A stretch of 64,000 nt of DNA from Lindgomyces ingoldianus (Eukaryota > Ascomycota > Dothideomycetes > Pleosporales > Lindgomycetaceae). Shown here piece by piece: positions 1 through 10,997 of this stretch. The stretch covers positions 572,100-636,099 of the forward strand of contig NW_022985198.1 of the NCBI RefSeq assembly GCF_010093535.1, given 5' to 3'. Position 1 is the first letter of the stretch. Each line of letters opens with the position of its first letter. The position numbers and the translations under genes were made by a program. The notes beneath the pieces were generated by a model. The model did no database searches. It was given only the letters and a program-made list of their open reading frames with translations, and was not told the origin of the DNA.

Positions 1-1
1 C

Positions 2-1952
2 GCAATACAGTCTTGTGTCATCCTTCAACATTCGGATCAAACTCTGCTTGACATTGCCAGTGCCTTGCCAACCGGTCCAATCATATGGGTTCTCATTTCC
101 AATAGCGCTAAAGGTTCCCGTCATCCTCTTGGAACAGACCTTGCATTTCATAACGCTATTAAAAACGGACGCACATATACAGTGCAGTCTCTTCTCCACT
201 CAGGCGGATCTCAAGTAAATGGAATTCCTGGAACTTCGTGGAGGCCCTTGCTTCAAGCCGCCTTCTGGAATGTCCCCGATATCGTTCGCTTGCTTCTTGA
301 TCAAGGTGCAAGTGTCAATGACCAAGCTGCCCCTTTGGATGGTATGCCTTTTAAAACTGCTCTCCAACTGGTCCTAGATCGCCGCGTCACCGAGTACCTT
401 AATCCACTAGCGAGGGAACGCTGTGAGAGGATTATGAAGATGCTTCTAAATGCAGGAGCGAATATACATGTGCCCCCTGCTGAAGATCTAAACGGCCTCA
501 CACCGTTTGAAACGTTCATCAAGCCTTGGCAGGGGAACCCATCGTGGGCAACGGGTCTAACCCCGACTGACATCGAATGTCTCGAAGCGTTCATAAGAAA
601 AGGCGCAGATCTGCAAACATCATTCCACGGATTTCCGTGCTCGGCTCGTTCTGGGGACACATTCGAACACCAGGTTCTGTGGCACTCTACACCCAGGACA
701 GCGCGTCTTCTTGTCGACCATGCTGCCCCGAGCCCGAAAGCCAATGGAGCTAATTTACTCCACGAGGTTCTTGGCTGCTGCCCCGACGCAAAAAGACACC
801 CCGCCGACACCTTACGCGACATTGACGTGTTGCTCAAAGGAGGAGCAGACCCTAATTTTGCTAGTTCTGATGGCTGGACTCCTCTACGGCAATGCATCGC
901 GCGGTGCCCTGCTGTTGATATCATCCCTCGCATGCAGTGTCTCCTCGACGGTGGCGCAAACCCGGAGTTAGCTGATGGAAGTGGTATACAGCCGATCACT
1001 CTTGCATCGCGTTCCTTCGAAGAGCCACTAAAGCTGCAAGTACTGGAGGCGCTCATAGCAAAATACCAGGGTAGGTACCCCCAGCATAAGGCCGCATGCG
1101 AAATCTCTCGATGGACTGAAGGTTATTTTCCCATCCCTAAAGATCCAACTTTGGTGCAGGTATCCGGGTATGGGGAACAGTATGGAGATTTTGCAACGAA
1201 TTGCGAACGCCTGCTTCCCAAAGATGTTTGCCCTGCGTTTCAGAGAGCTGCCTTCAGTGTCGCCAGCAGATACTTTCTAAATTCTGCAACTGAGCGGGCA
1301 AAAATGACGAAGGAACTCCGACTGACAACAAGTGAGAAAGACGAAATACACCATGTCATTACGATGCGCCAGGCAGCAGGTCTGCCTGAGTACAGATTCG
1401 ATCAGGGGTTTGTCATGAGCTTGCTCATGCCTTCTTCAAACCCGACCCGAACGTCGACCGTCGACTTTTCTGACATGGCGAGCCCGTCTAACTCAATATA
1501 TGATCCACTAAACCTTCTGCCAAGCCGTCTCCCTATCCTATCTCTCCTCAGTACAACGTTGCCAAATCCTCCAACCCCACTAATAGTCACATCGCCGGCT
1601 GCGACGGTCACGGTACGCCGCGCATCAGTATCCAGCACATCGTCGAGCGAATCTGCCCATTCCTTCTTCGTCCCCAATACAACACAGATTCGATTTCCAG
1701 TAGGCAGAAAGACGAAGCCGAAAGATCCGAAAGTCCCAGTGACTGACCAAGTTGTCAAGTATAGGTGTAAGAGCTGCCAACATGGACCGCTATTGACACG
1801 TCCAGAGTACCAGTAGGTGCTTCTCCTAGAATTGGAGGGTTGCGATTGAGTTAACCTGTGATAGGAAACATGAAGAGGAGCACTTGCACACTATTACGTG
1901 CCTGGAACAGAATTGCACGCGGCGGTTTTGTGTCGCTGAAAGGAGTCGCTGA
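2..1952 (+). CDS. Ankyrin-repeat protein with C-terminal C2H2 finger, 5' partial
   Basis: The frame is open from base 2, so the N terminus lies outside the window. Exon 1 is 2..1812, then a 52-bp intron 1813..1864 (GTAGGT..ATAG, with GAGTTAAC near its end), then exon 2 1865..1952; 632 residues are visible. Ankyrin-type units appear as LLDQGASVND, LLNAGANIHVP, GGADPNFASSDGWTPL and DGGANPELADGSG. Splicing creates a C-terminal zinc finger (C-x2-C-x13-H-x3-H) from YRCKSC and the exon-2 residues KHEEEH, followed by a second Cys pair and RRF. The protein is a paralogue of the minus-strand gene at 10.9-13.1 kb along its whole length (shared PW..P.W block, YFPI, A[AF]SV..Y). Since that gene starts with a Clr5 domain, this one probably does too, outside the window. 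A Ser/Thr/Pro-rich linker precedes the finger. The stop at 1950 falls inside a 13-bp tandem repeat and comes earlier than in the paralogue. Partner and pathway are unknown; a scaffold or DNA-associated role is inference. Confidence 0.8.
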
Positions 1953-1970
1953 AAGGAGTCGCTGAAGAAG
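1932..1970 (+). repeat. 13-bp tandem repeat, about three copies, at the 3' end of the ankyrin gene
   Basis: Units of gtcgctgaaagga run 1932-1944 and 1945-1957, followed by the diverged unit gtcgctgaagaag. The reading frame of exon 2 meets its stop within the second unit. Because 13 is not a multiple of three, each gain or loss of a unit changes the frame. Confidence 0.85.
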
Positions 1971-4392
1971 ATCGGTGAACGTGCGCTCCCTGGGGGAGTT
2001 CTTATCAGCCTGGAGCGTCAATGCGAAGAGGATGTATCGCGTGCCATTCAATCGGGAGTCTCGAGCTAGGTGATATGGGTAACGTTCTTGGCTGGCACTT
2101 TCCTTTCTCCCTACATTTCAAGGCGCCGAGACTTAGGACGATTGCTGAATGATCGGTATCCAACGTAAGATAGTCCCGGTGGAGTGGATACCCGGGGTCG
2201 ATGCCTAGGTCTGGGCGGCCACTGCCGATGTTTCACTTCTGCACGCCCCAATCCCAGTCATCACTTAATTAAGGCTACCAATGGAGGGAACACTTGAGAG
2301 CTTGTTTCCTTCCTCTAGTGTCGCCGAACCATCTGGAGCTACGAGAAGCTGTGGGTTGACTAGGCATATTTAGTTGCAGGAATAGTATGGGGTAGACACT
2401 CCCACCAACCGCCCAAAAATGACAGACAGGTTCAGATTCTGATCGTCACGCGTGCCTCCTCGCACTCAGTCTCAAACTTTATCTAACGCCATTCGAGCGC
2501 CACCAGGGTCTTGCAGAATCACAACACTGATGCGCCGCAGACAGGCACGTTATGACGCTTAGTGCGCCTCGAGTAAGTGGCGCAAACGCCATGATGCCAC
2601 CACCGCGCACATCAAGCAGCACGCAACGCAGCACACGAATGCTGTACCGCTCGCGGATTCTATCATAGGGACAGTTTCTAAATCTTCGGCGCAATTGCAG
2701 CCTTTGCACGGCGCACCCTACCCATGGGCACCTTGATGTTGCCCGACCTGGGTCTTCAGCGCAGCACTCTTACATTGAAAAGTGAAGCGAATGCCGCATG
2801 ACATTGAAGTAACCCCACACTACTACTATTCAAGCAATACACGATCAAAAGAGAATGTTTCCGGTGAGTTTGCTGGGCCGTGAGACCGGAGCATTTCGGG
2901 ATCTTATGTCCTAACCGAAGACAACAAAATCAGTTTTTAAAACCTACTTTAGGCCATATGCAATGTGACTTGATTCTTGGGCAGATAGAAATGCGTTACT
3001 GGATGTTCGAAGGCATTAGCAAACAGTCACCGATTCCCCGGGCATGCGGGCCCCAGGATCCAAGCCTTTGGCGCAAGATTCGGCCTTAGCGCCGAACGGA
3101 ATGCCGCGCGGAAATGAATGCGTCCGCCCCCGGCTTCGCCTAAACGCAATATGGCGCAACCCTTGATTTCCCTGCCTGTTTTTCCACTGCCTCAGCTATC
3201 AGCACAGCCTTGGCTTAAGACTTGGCCTTGCAACTCGGGATGAAATCTTCCAGTAAAGATTGATACGCGTGGCTTGACGTCAGCCTATGTACACGTACTG
3301 CTGTAGCATGGGATGGCACATACGCGCCGTTGTCACTTTCTGGAGAGGGTGTCATGGTCCCATGTCAGGGTGACGAAGACTTCAGAGATCGTCGTGAAGA
3401 GCACCCAGCCGCCGATCCAGCGACACCCAGAAAGCTGGGACGGTAACTTTTCCTATCGGGTGTCCACCCCCGAAAGAACACCGCCCTGCAACACAGAAGC
3501 GGCATCTTTTCCGTCCTCTTGGCAGACGGCACACCCGCCGGGCTGGGTGGGAAACCGCCCGAGAGGGTGTCCTAAACTAGATTAAGATATGGTGGACCAA
3601 GTGGCGGGCTAGGATGAATAGTCGAAGCTGGTGCAGCGATTCTAGAGCTTGTGCTGTATCGGAAACAGGTTACTGCAGCTTCGGTGGGACGGGATAGTTA
3701 GGTAGGCCGAATAGTGGGGTCGAAGCGGCTGTCGAACCGTCGAGGCTGAGAGGAAAAAGCATCGCAGTGGTGTGACATCGCAGCCACTTTTGTAATGCAG
3801 ACGAGAAACACAGAGGACCTCCCCCCGAAGAGCCTCATCCCGAGCCGTCTGTCAGCAATTAGCATGATGACCCCAAATTCCTCCGTGGAGAAACCAAGGA
3901 ACCGATGATCCTTTCATATGGTTGGCCTATTCAGGCCCTGTCCTGCTTCTAAGGTCGTATGATATATCTCAAGTCAGCATCGCTGCTCGCTTCATTATGA
4001 AAATTCCGCGAAACTGGCACCCATTTGCTCAACTGGGAAAGATCCAACCCTGGCACCATAACGTTACAAGCAAGATGCCTGCATTTGCTTCGTGTCAGTG
4101 CCCAATGATGCTAGGATGGCATTGTGCGTGCGCCTCAATGGCCGACGACGCTGTATTCAACGGTTTTGCAGGTTCTCCAGCACCACGGCTCTTTCTGCTT
4201 TCCGAGGTCGCCTCGAGACATGTGAATCGGAAGGGATGTATATATTCTGACGCTGAAACCCGGCGCTAGGGTTGTCTCCCTCTTTCTTCACTCCTCCACG
4301 TTCCCAGATCTTGCTGCTCTTATTGCATCTCAAATTCTAATCTCGGAGATCTGTCTCCCGCTCGTCTGCCTCAACATCTCTTGGCAACAGAA
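1953..4392. other. Intergenic, no supported gene
   Basis: Ordinary mixed-composition sequence. Several short open frames (for example 3313-3585) have no recognisable protein character and no splice support. I see no RNA gene or transposon here. Confidence 0.5.
4239..4246 (+). promoter_or_regulatory. TATA-like box for the 4393 gene
   Basis: TATATATT lies about 154 bp upstream of the ATG at 4393 and is followed by a pyrimidine-rich leader (ctccctctttcttcactcc), a common layout for filamentous fungal promoters. Confidence 0.45.
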
Positions 4393-4838
4393 ATGTCGCT
4401 TTCCTCTGGGACTTTGGTAGCCTCGCAGGGCCTGCCCTCTCTTCACCCAAGGTAATTCTAGGCTAATGTTGCCAAAATCAAGCCGTTCTTCATCCTGCGT
4501 AGATATACTGACGTCGCTCTTCTAGGGACGATGCCAGTTCTTCCCAAACTCTTTTGGACGACCAAATATCATCCCGCGCTGCGTCCGACTCCAGTGTTGC
4601 CCTCTCTAATAACCACCTCACGATCCCAATACACGTTCTCGCAGACTTCGCTCTCGATTCCGTTCACATGGGCGCGCAATTCAATAACTACGGGTTTACT
4701 CCGATCTTCGATCCATCTGATTTTGAGCCTCGACTATCGGTGGGGCCTGGCATGACACTGGCAATCAACACTTGGTTGCAAGAGGGGAATGATCCATGGA
4801 CTGCATACGCGATGCGCCATCAATCCGATGAAGACTGA
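4393..4838 (+). CDS. Small two-exon protein, 123 aa, DPW-motif family
   Basis: Exon 1 is 4393..4451, from an ATG after a pyrimidine-rich leader. The intron 4452..4525 (74 bp) runs from GTAATT to TTCTAG with a CTGAC branch-like element. Exon 2 is 4526..4838. The intron is phase 2 and the joined frame is open throughout. The N-terminal half is Ser/Ala-rich. The middle carries a mixed stretch (HVLADFALDSVHMGAQFNN) and the tail reads TLAINTW-x5-DPWTAYAMR before an acidic end. That tail recurs in the gene at 6925 and the relic at 9076, which supports real protein coding. No signal peptide or membrane segment is seen. I do not recognise the family and assign no function. Confidence 0.6.
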
Positions 4839-5905
4839 AACGTACAAATTGACAACCCACAAACCTACCTGCGAAATTATCGCGACCAGCTTCAGTCCAT
4901 ATCGCAGTTTCCAACATTGGGCATTTTGCAAGCACGGAGCGTGAGAATAGAGTCAGAGCTATAATTGCTAGGGCCGACCTATTTCTTGGAATCGGTCCCG
5001 CTTAGTGGGGCCGCAGGGCTCGTGCATACGGGAGGGGCCGCACGTTTGGGGATTAGCGCAGCCTGATAAGATATAAGGCTGGATCGAAATGATAGGGTCA
5101 CGTGAAAATATACGAGGTCGAAGGATGGCTCATGCTTTTGGTGGTGTCTTATAATATAGAGGTGCTCGTTATTGGGAAGGTTTGGCGTTTGGTTACCCGG
5201 CTCAGGGATCTTAGGGGGGCCAATCCCCTTACGATCCCTAGCAGTCACCAACACCCTTTTCGGAAGAAACTTAATTTGATAGCGATCCTTAGAACTCCTT
5301 CGACTTCTTTTTCTACAGAAACCTGTTGAGTTATGTTACATAAATCTGTGGAGACATACCAATAACAGGACTAAGCCCGGCTCTCCGCTTCCAGCTGCGA
5401 TTGCGAAATTCGACGACAAGAGCTAATTAATTTTGCCAGGACGTATCCCTATGCCCACAGAGAACCCCGAAAAAACCACGATTGAGGAGGTTGCTCCTCA
5501 TGGCGGCGTGTCTCGACTCAGCTGGGTTGGACCGGTGAGGATTTTTAGTGCCTCTCTAAGGCGGTGCGGTTGTGATCCTCGTCGTGTCGTGAAAGCCTTT
5601 CCTTGCTGCATCGCACAATTATTTCTTCCCCGGGCCTTAGTTCTTGTTTGCTAGGAAGTTGGCAACCCGGCCTGCTAGTGCCGAAGCGCGGGGCCTCACA
5701 TCAGCTCTCGAAGTCCGACCTCAAATCAGATACTTACATTGCCGACTTAGGCGCAATGGTACGGTGAGCTGCTGCCCCTGCATCACAGAATCCGGACAGA
5801 AGGACCGCTCAAACTGCGCACTAACCCTACCTCTCCTACCGATTCCCTATCTAGGTAATGGATGATTCTTGCAGCATGCTGTCTTCGAGGCTGAATTGGT
5901 TTGCA

Positions 5906-5965
5906 ATCCACCTTCCACATCCACCTTCCGCATCCACCTTCCGCATCGACTTTCCGCATCCATTT
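5906..5965 (+). repeat. 13-bp tandem repeat, about 4.5 copies
   Basis: Successive units atccaccttccac, atccaccttccgc, atccaccttccgc and atcgactttccgc are followed by a partial unit atccattt. Confidence 0.85.
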
Positions 5966-6634
5966 ATTCTGTACCACCCTGGCCCAGCTCCACGGAATCT
6001 CGGCACTAATACACCCTACAAGGCTAACGGACGGCGATAGCAATTAAGTTATATCCCGCCAGCTTCAAATGCACAGTTTCTCTGACCAAGGATCACAGAA
6101 ACGTGCAAGCTGATATTGTACGGAGGCAAAATCAATCCCTTAAGACACCGAGTAACCATCCGCAGGCCCGAAGAAACCCCTCTTGGAACCGAGTAGCTTT
6201 TTTGTCGGCGCGAAGATACATTCTAGGAATGTACTTTTAAAAATCGTCTGGGCATCGCGCAGCCTTGGTTTTAGGATCAAGATCAGTGCCGCAACCTTAC
6301 CTCAGCAACTCTCTCAATTCAAGTACTAACTGATTATGACACATACATAATATAGATTAACAGGGATCGACTATCGGAAGCGAGAGCTTCCATAGACGCG
6401 TGACAAGAGACATGCATGCTGCACTGGGCCTGGTTTCATTGCCCTTCATCGCCGCAAGCTAACACACTCCAGAAACCATTTGCCTTCTGTTCTCCTGCTC
6501 ACAATATGTGTTTGTAGGAAGCATGTAAGATGATGTGTGCTAAAATAAAATATGTGCGGATTTAGGGCGCGGAATGGAAAGCATCAACGGGGAGGAAAGG
6601 ATGTATCAAACTGTATCACAACCGGCTCTATAGA

Positions 6635-6640
6635 TATAAA
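6635..6640 (+). promoter_or_regulatory. TATA-like box for the 6925 gene
   Basis: GATATAAAAATG occurs about 285 bp upstream of the ATG at 6925, with a T/C-rich leader in between. Confidence 0.35.
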
Positions 6641-6924
6641 AATGTTGACTGCTCTCTGCTTGTCCTTGCCGACTCTCAATTTACCACCAGAAGTATAGCT
6701 TTGATACGATTATTTGCTTCTTTCTATTTTGTATTCAACCTTATTTGGAAAGTTTGACTGATCTCGCGATCGATAACCCGAGCTATTCCTCGCTGCTCTT
6801 CCCGGGAAAGATTTTATTTCCCTATTTCAACTTTTTCCAGCAAATAGCAAAGCACCTGACAAGCTAGCTTGCAATATTCATCATAAGGTCTTCCTCAGAA
6901 TTTTTCCCTTGTGCCATCTCAATC

Positions 6925-7244
6925 ATGTCCAAGTATGGTCCCACCGCCCACATACCTGTGGCTACTGACCCCTTTACTACAGTACTGATCTACCAAGGCA
7001 ACCTCGTGGTGGCCCAGGCCGAGGAAGCAACCCATCGTCGCTGATGAAGGACCTCCACGGAATTGGATCCCAGTTTGTGGGGCAGCCTTCCACGCCTCAA
7101 AGTGAATGGCTTACACAGGCGGAACAACTTCCCAATAGTGGATCGAGACCGAAAACGACGCATGCAACTTCTCATGTCGCGAAGAAGTGCTCTATATCTG
7201 GAAATGAAGATCCTTGGTCGGCACATAATCTGAGAGAGGGTTGA
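6925..7244 (+). CDS. Small two-exon protein, 89 aa, DPW-motif family
   Basis: Exon 1 is only 8 nt (6925..6932, ATGTCCAA). The 50-bp intron 6933..6982 has a textbook GTATGG donor, a GCTACTGAC branch point and a CTACAG acceptor. Exon 2 is 6983..7244. The phase-2 junction gives MSN-TDLPRQPRGG and an uninterrupted frame. The N terminus is Gly/Arg/Pro-rich and probably disordered. The C terminus ends GNEDPWSAHNLREG, matching the tail of the gene at 4393 (NDPWTAYAMR) and the relic at 9076 (EDPWPSYNMRE). No domain is recognised and function is unknown. If the intron is not used, a 39-codon frame from the same ATG would be read instead, so transcript data would decide. Confidence 0.55.
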
Positions 7245-9075
7245 AAATTGATGCAGCAAGTGCAGAAAGAGTAATGGTTGGTTGAAGGAAACATACAGGG
7301 AACGTGGCAACAATTCGGATGCCATGAATCTCGAAGACTGAACAACTGCTGTCTTACAGTTAGCTACGGGACTCAAGGATCCTTCAAGGCAACTATTACA
7401 GAAGATTGAAAGACCCTTTCGGGATTCTAGAAAGTCTACCGTCGCAATGTAACATGAGACGGCGTTGCAAACCTAAAATAAAGTTGTAATAACATGTCTC
7501 TAAACTCTGGGAAACTGCGTGTATCCAAATAGCCCCCGAAAGCCCCCCACTATGCGCACGGGCCCGAACCTTGTCGGCATCGGCGGTGACACTCCATCGG
7601 GCTCAGGATGACCGCATTGCGCCACGTTTCAAACATCTCACCGATTTGCGTCGGTGGAACTTTAGCCTGATTCTTCGCATTTCTGGGTCGATAGAGTTTC
7701 TTGAAGTCTTCTGCTGAAGATGCAAGGCTTTGAAGATGTGCAAGGCTGAGGTTTGACATTCTGGGGTGTCGGGGGCGATGAACCACTTTTACTCCGCACC
7801 GTCGTTCGACAATACGTTTTTTTAAGAACCTTTCGTTCTTTATTCCGTACTAAAACCATTAGGTATGAACGGCGGTTCTCAGAGCCTTTGATTAAAGTAA
7901 CTCTAGTGCTTGGTCACTGATGCGAACTTCCTATGCCCCGAAGCATATACCAAAGATCATATAGCACCATGGCATTTTGAGCCCTCGATGATAAAATGGG
8001 GATGTCGTAGATCTCACCGTCCGTGCCTCATATTCTCGCAACTAGAACCTCAGCCCAAGGTGGCTACGGCAAGGTTTAGGGACTCTCTAACTCGCGGCTG
8101 CGGACCTGGGGCCCGGGGATTCCTATCCCTTTTGTCATCCGTTGTTTCCTTTGGCTGCATTTACATCGGAGGTTTACCTTGATACGCTTGTTTGGGATTC
8201 CGATGATTTGGTCTCAACAACCAATCATGTGCTGTAGCCTTAGATGAACTTGGGCTGGATTCGGAGAACACCTGCATCTCTTGCATCATGGATGTTCAGT
8301 GTGTTACACTTCGCGGCCCATGCGCCTTTATGGTAGGTAAAGGATGCTGTAATGACGCTGTGTACCAGTTGCCTTCTTGTTCCTGCATGCAAGGCCATAA
8401 GACCTTCTCCTTGCCTCGGTTGAATGATTTATATTGGCCCCATTAAATGTAACCCAGGCCTCATTTCCGTTCGTCATCCACCTGCGTTGGCTTCAGTTAT
8501 GTGGGATGGTAAAGAGGGATTGAGACTGCGTCAGATCAGAACACCCCTTTTCATGTGGTTCTTTCCGGAATATAGAATGCTAATGTTGTACGAAAGGTCT
8601 TGGAAACACTCGACATCACAAGATCGCCTCCTACTTTCCATAGCGATTGCCCACTGGTTCTTCTATCGTTCCCTTCGAGGTTTTCATACGGATAAAGTGT
8701 GTTTAGCAGTTGCTCTAGAAAGCCGCCTCGGAGTGTCCACTCTTTTACTCATGTGGGTTATCAAGTAACTTTCCAAACGATTATGAGGGTGAGCTGATCG
8801 TTTCTCTCTCAACTTTAGCTGAACAATCGCTCATGACGAACCTTCTTCGGTATCATCGAAACAACAATGGCGAAGTAGGCCTAACCTTCAAAATATCGTT
8901 ATAGGACCTTAAACAGTCTTTTGTAGGTCAAAGTCGACAAGCGCGTGGTACCAGGGGCACGTATAGACCGAGCACGGATATTTCCATGGTCTTGGCGTGC
9001 AGTTTATGGGGGAATCTGAAGAGACTCGGCGAGGTTTTCTGGACCTTGGAGCACATGATGCTGTTTTAATGAAGG
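7245..9075. other. Intergenic with weak open frames
   Basis: The longest ATG-initiated frames are 7759..7550 on the minus strand (69 codons, starting MSNLSLAHLQSL) and 8424..8768 on the plus strand (114 codons). Neither has a recognisable motif, a paralogue or clear splice signals, so I do not call them as genes. Gene relics are possible, given the decayed copy immediately downstream. Confidence 0.4.
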
Positions 9076-9303
9076 ATGGGGATTGATGATCTAGCGACGG
9101 CAAGCCTGGCGATAGAAACTTGGGCGCGTTGGTCTGAGGACCCTTGGCCATCTTATAATATGAGAGAGTATTGCTCCCACCGTAACCCAATACCGCCGAA
9201 TGGATTTGTTGTAAACGAGAGGAGAAAGTTGCTTCGGAGCTTTTATGGAGGAACTTGCGCTAAGTGTGACCCATCGCAAGTCATAGCTCTTCAATATCGT
9301 TAA
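9076..9303 (+). pseudogene. Decayed member of the DPW-motif small-protein family
   Basis: An ATG frame carries SLAIETW-x5-EDPWPSYNMRE near its start. This matches the C-terminal motif of the genes at 4393 (TLAINTW-x5-DPWTAYAMR) and 6925 (EDPWSAHNLREG); at DNA level about 24 of 33 bases agree with 7206-7238. In the intact genes the motif is at the very C terminus. Here it is near the N terminus and is followed by about 45 residues with no counterpart, and no matching N-terminal exon could be joined. I read this as a broken or rearranged copy. A functional gene with a different 5' exon is not excluded. Confidence 0.45.
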
Positions 9304-10606
9304 ATCGAAGATAAAAGGTCGAAGTAGCACTAGATCCAACTGCCCGAGTTCGGTCGATAATAACGCTGCTGCGTATCGAAAGGATTTTTACGAAAAATAC
9401 CACGATGTGGATACCTCCTTCCGACCCAACTCTTCGAGAGTCGGGAATGGAGCCTATGGGCGCACGATCTGAGGACTAGGAGGATAGACAGTAGAAGTTC
9501 CATTGAGATAATGGCCTTGAGGTATTGACGGGTGGTGGCCAGTCAATATTAGACCCTCGAAGAAGGATAGGAGCGGAATCAATACAATTATTGGGTCGTG
9601 CCCCTGATTCGGTGCTCCGGGCTCATCGGAAGTGGGATATTGGTGTCCGCCCAGCCGATATCGAGGGCTCCGTTGACGACGTTTTCTATTGCGGTATGAT
9701 GATGCATTTCCCGGCTATTCGAATGATAGCATCTAGTTTAGCATGTATTATTCGCAATGCGAAAAGTGACATATACTCCTGCTGGCCTTCTGATCAGCTC
9801 TTCAATATCCTCAGTTGCATTTCAATCCTTGATCTCGCCCAATGCAGCGCATATATAATGTTTACCGTATGCGAGAGGAAGAGGAAGTAAAAGAATGGTT
9901 CGTAATTGAAAAATAAACATCATGTTCCGTATATCGCCTCCGTCTGCTGGCCCCACCCGGCATCTGCCCGTTCTCCAGTCTCTCGGAAACATTATCCAAT
10001 CGAGTGACATGCACAGTATATCCCGAAGATATGCCAGAGTGATCGTCCGCAGGGGTGCGAAGCATCCGGGCGGAGGGCTGCCGAACCGAAACGCTTGAAA
10101 CCCCGCTCAGACCACTTGAATCTGGGGTCTCTCAGGCCAATGGGCGATTCTCGCGGCACTCCATTCCCAAGGTGGGCAAGAAACTCCATGGTCGTCTTGA
10201 TGCGGAAGAAAAGTGAGGCGAAAATGACATGTGATGCGAGATGTCAGCAGGCGGACATACCGGGCCGTCTTCCCGGATGTCGAACAGTGGTACACGCTGA
10301 ATGTAGCACACGTGAGAGCGTAGTTGGGAATGAAGCCGTTTGGTTCGCTGGTTGAAGATGGAGATAGGACTGTGAAACCGGAATTAGGGATGGAGTTTAA
10401 CTGCCGTCTCTATAGTTGTTGTCTTGGCTATCAAGACGACTTGCGTATCTGGGATTAGGGAGAGAGGTTTGCCTATTGTCTCTAAGACTGTTGTCTTGGC
10501 TATGAGGTATAAGAAAAGCCGAAAGTCTGCAACGGTTGGTACTCCACGCTGAGGGAAATTTACAGTTACATGCACCTAGAAAGAGATCCACGAGAAACTT
10601 AAAAAA
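9304..10606. other. Intergenic, no supported gene
   Basis: A 121-codon plus-strand frame (9525-9890) has no family resemblance I recognise and no splice support. A direct duplication near 10402-10504 is listed separately. Confidence 0.4.
10402..10504 (+). repeat. Direct repeat of about 26 bp, two copies
   Basis: gtctctatagttgttgtctt and gtctctaagactgttgtctt, each followed by ggctat, begin at about 10405 and 10479. They lie about 74 bp apart and differ at a few positions. Confidence 0.7.
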
Positions 10607-10997
10607 ATGGCAAATCAAGGCCAAAACCAGTCATCAAGCTACGTCTACATCAGCCGGTATGTTACATTTACAAAATAACTAGGATGAATAGAGAGCTGAC
10701 AGAGCATATCTTGCAACTTACAGACACGGTCAAATTCGAGAAGTCCATCAAGCCTACCCGACGACGTTACCCATTCAACCGTCACAACCTACACAGAGTA
10801 CGACTGTAGGCTCGAGCAGGGGCGATAGCCATGCTCTAACGGAGACAAATCTCACGACTCATCAAGGATCTGCCACTGAGAGTGCAAAGGGGAATGAGAC
10901 TGGTAAAAGATCTCAAACACCAGGGGCCTCCGGGAACTCTGGGAAGTCGCCTATGGAGAGGTGGTTGGGAGACCAAGGCAGTCCACCATCAGGATAG
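10607..10997 (+). CDS. Small two-exon protein, 107 aa, unknown function
   Basis: Exon 1 is 10607..10656, intron 10657..10723 (67 bp, GTATGT donor, AGCTGAC branch-like element, TTACAG acceptor), exon 2 10724..10997; the intron is phase 2. The N terminus across the junction reads SYVYISR-HGQIREVHQAYP, a compact segment with strong protein character. The rest is Ser/Thr/Gln/Gly-rich and probably disordered, ending SPMERWLGDQGSPPSG. No signal peptide is present. The last 85 coding bases are antisense to the terminal exon of the minus-strand ankyrin gene, so the two reading frames overlap tail to tail. The layout (tiny phase-2 first exon, about 100-residue product) matches the genes at 4393, 6925, 13886, 33454, 38486 and 54711. 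I recognise no family. Confidence 0.65.

Larger units (their letters stand above)
4839..6924. other. Intergenic with possible decayed exons and a short tandem repeat
   Basis: Splice-like signals occur at 5536 (GTGAGG), 5653 (CTAG) and 5764 (GTGAGC), and an open stretch at 5654-5763 reads plausibly in one frame, but I could not join them into one convincing gene. A 13-bp tandem repeat sits at 5906-5965. Nothing else is supported. Confidence 0.4.

Noticed and set aside
301..1056. Long minus-strand open frame of about 250 codons
   Set aside because: It is antisense to the ankyrin gene and has no protein-like motif; a shadow of the real frame.
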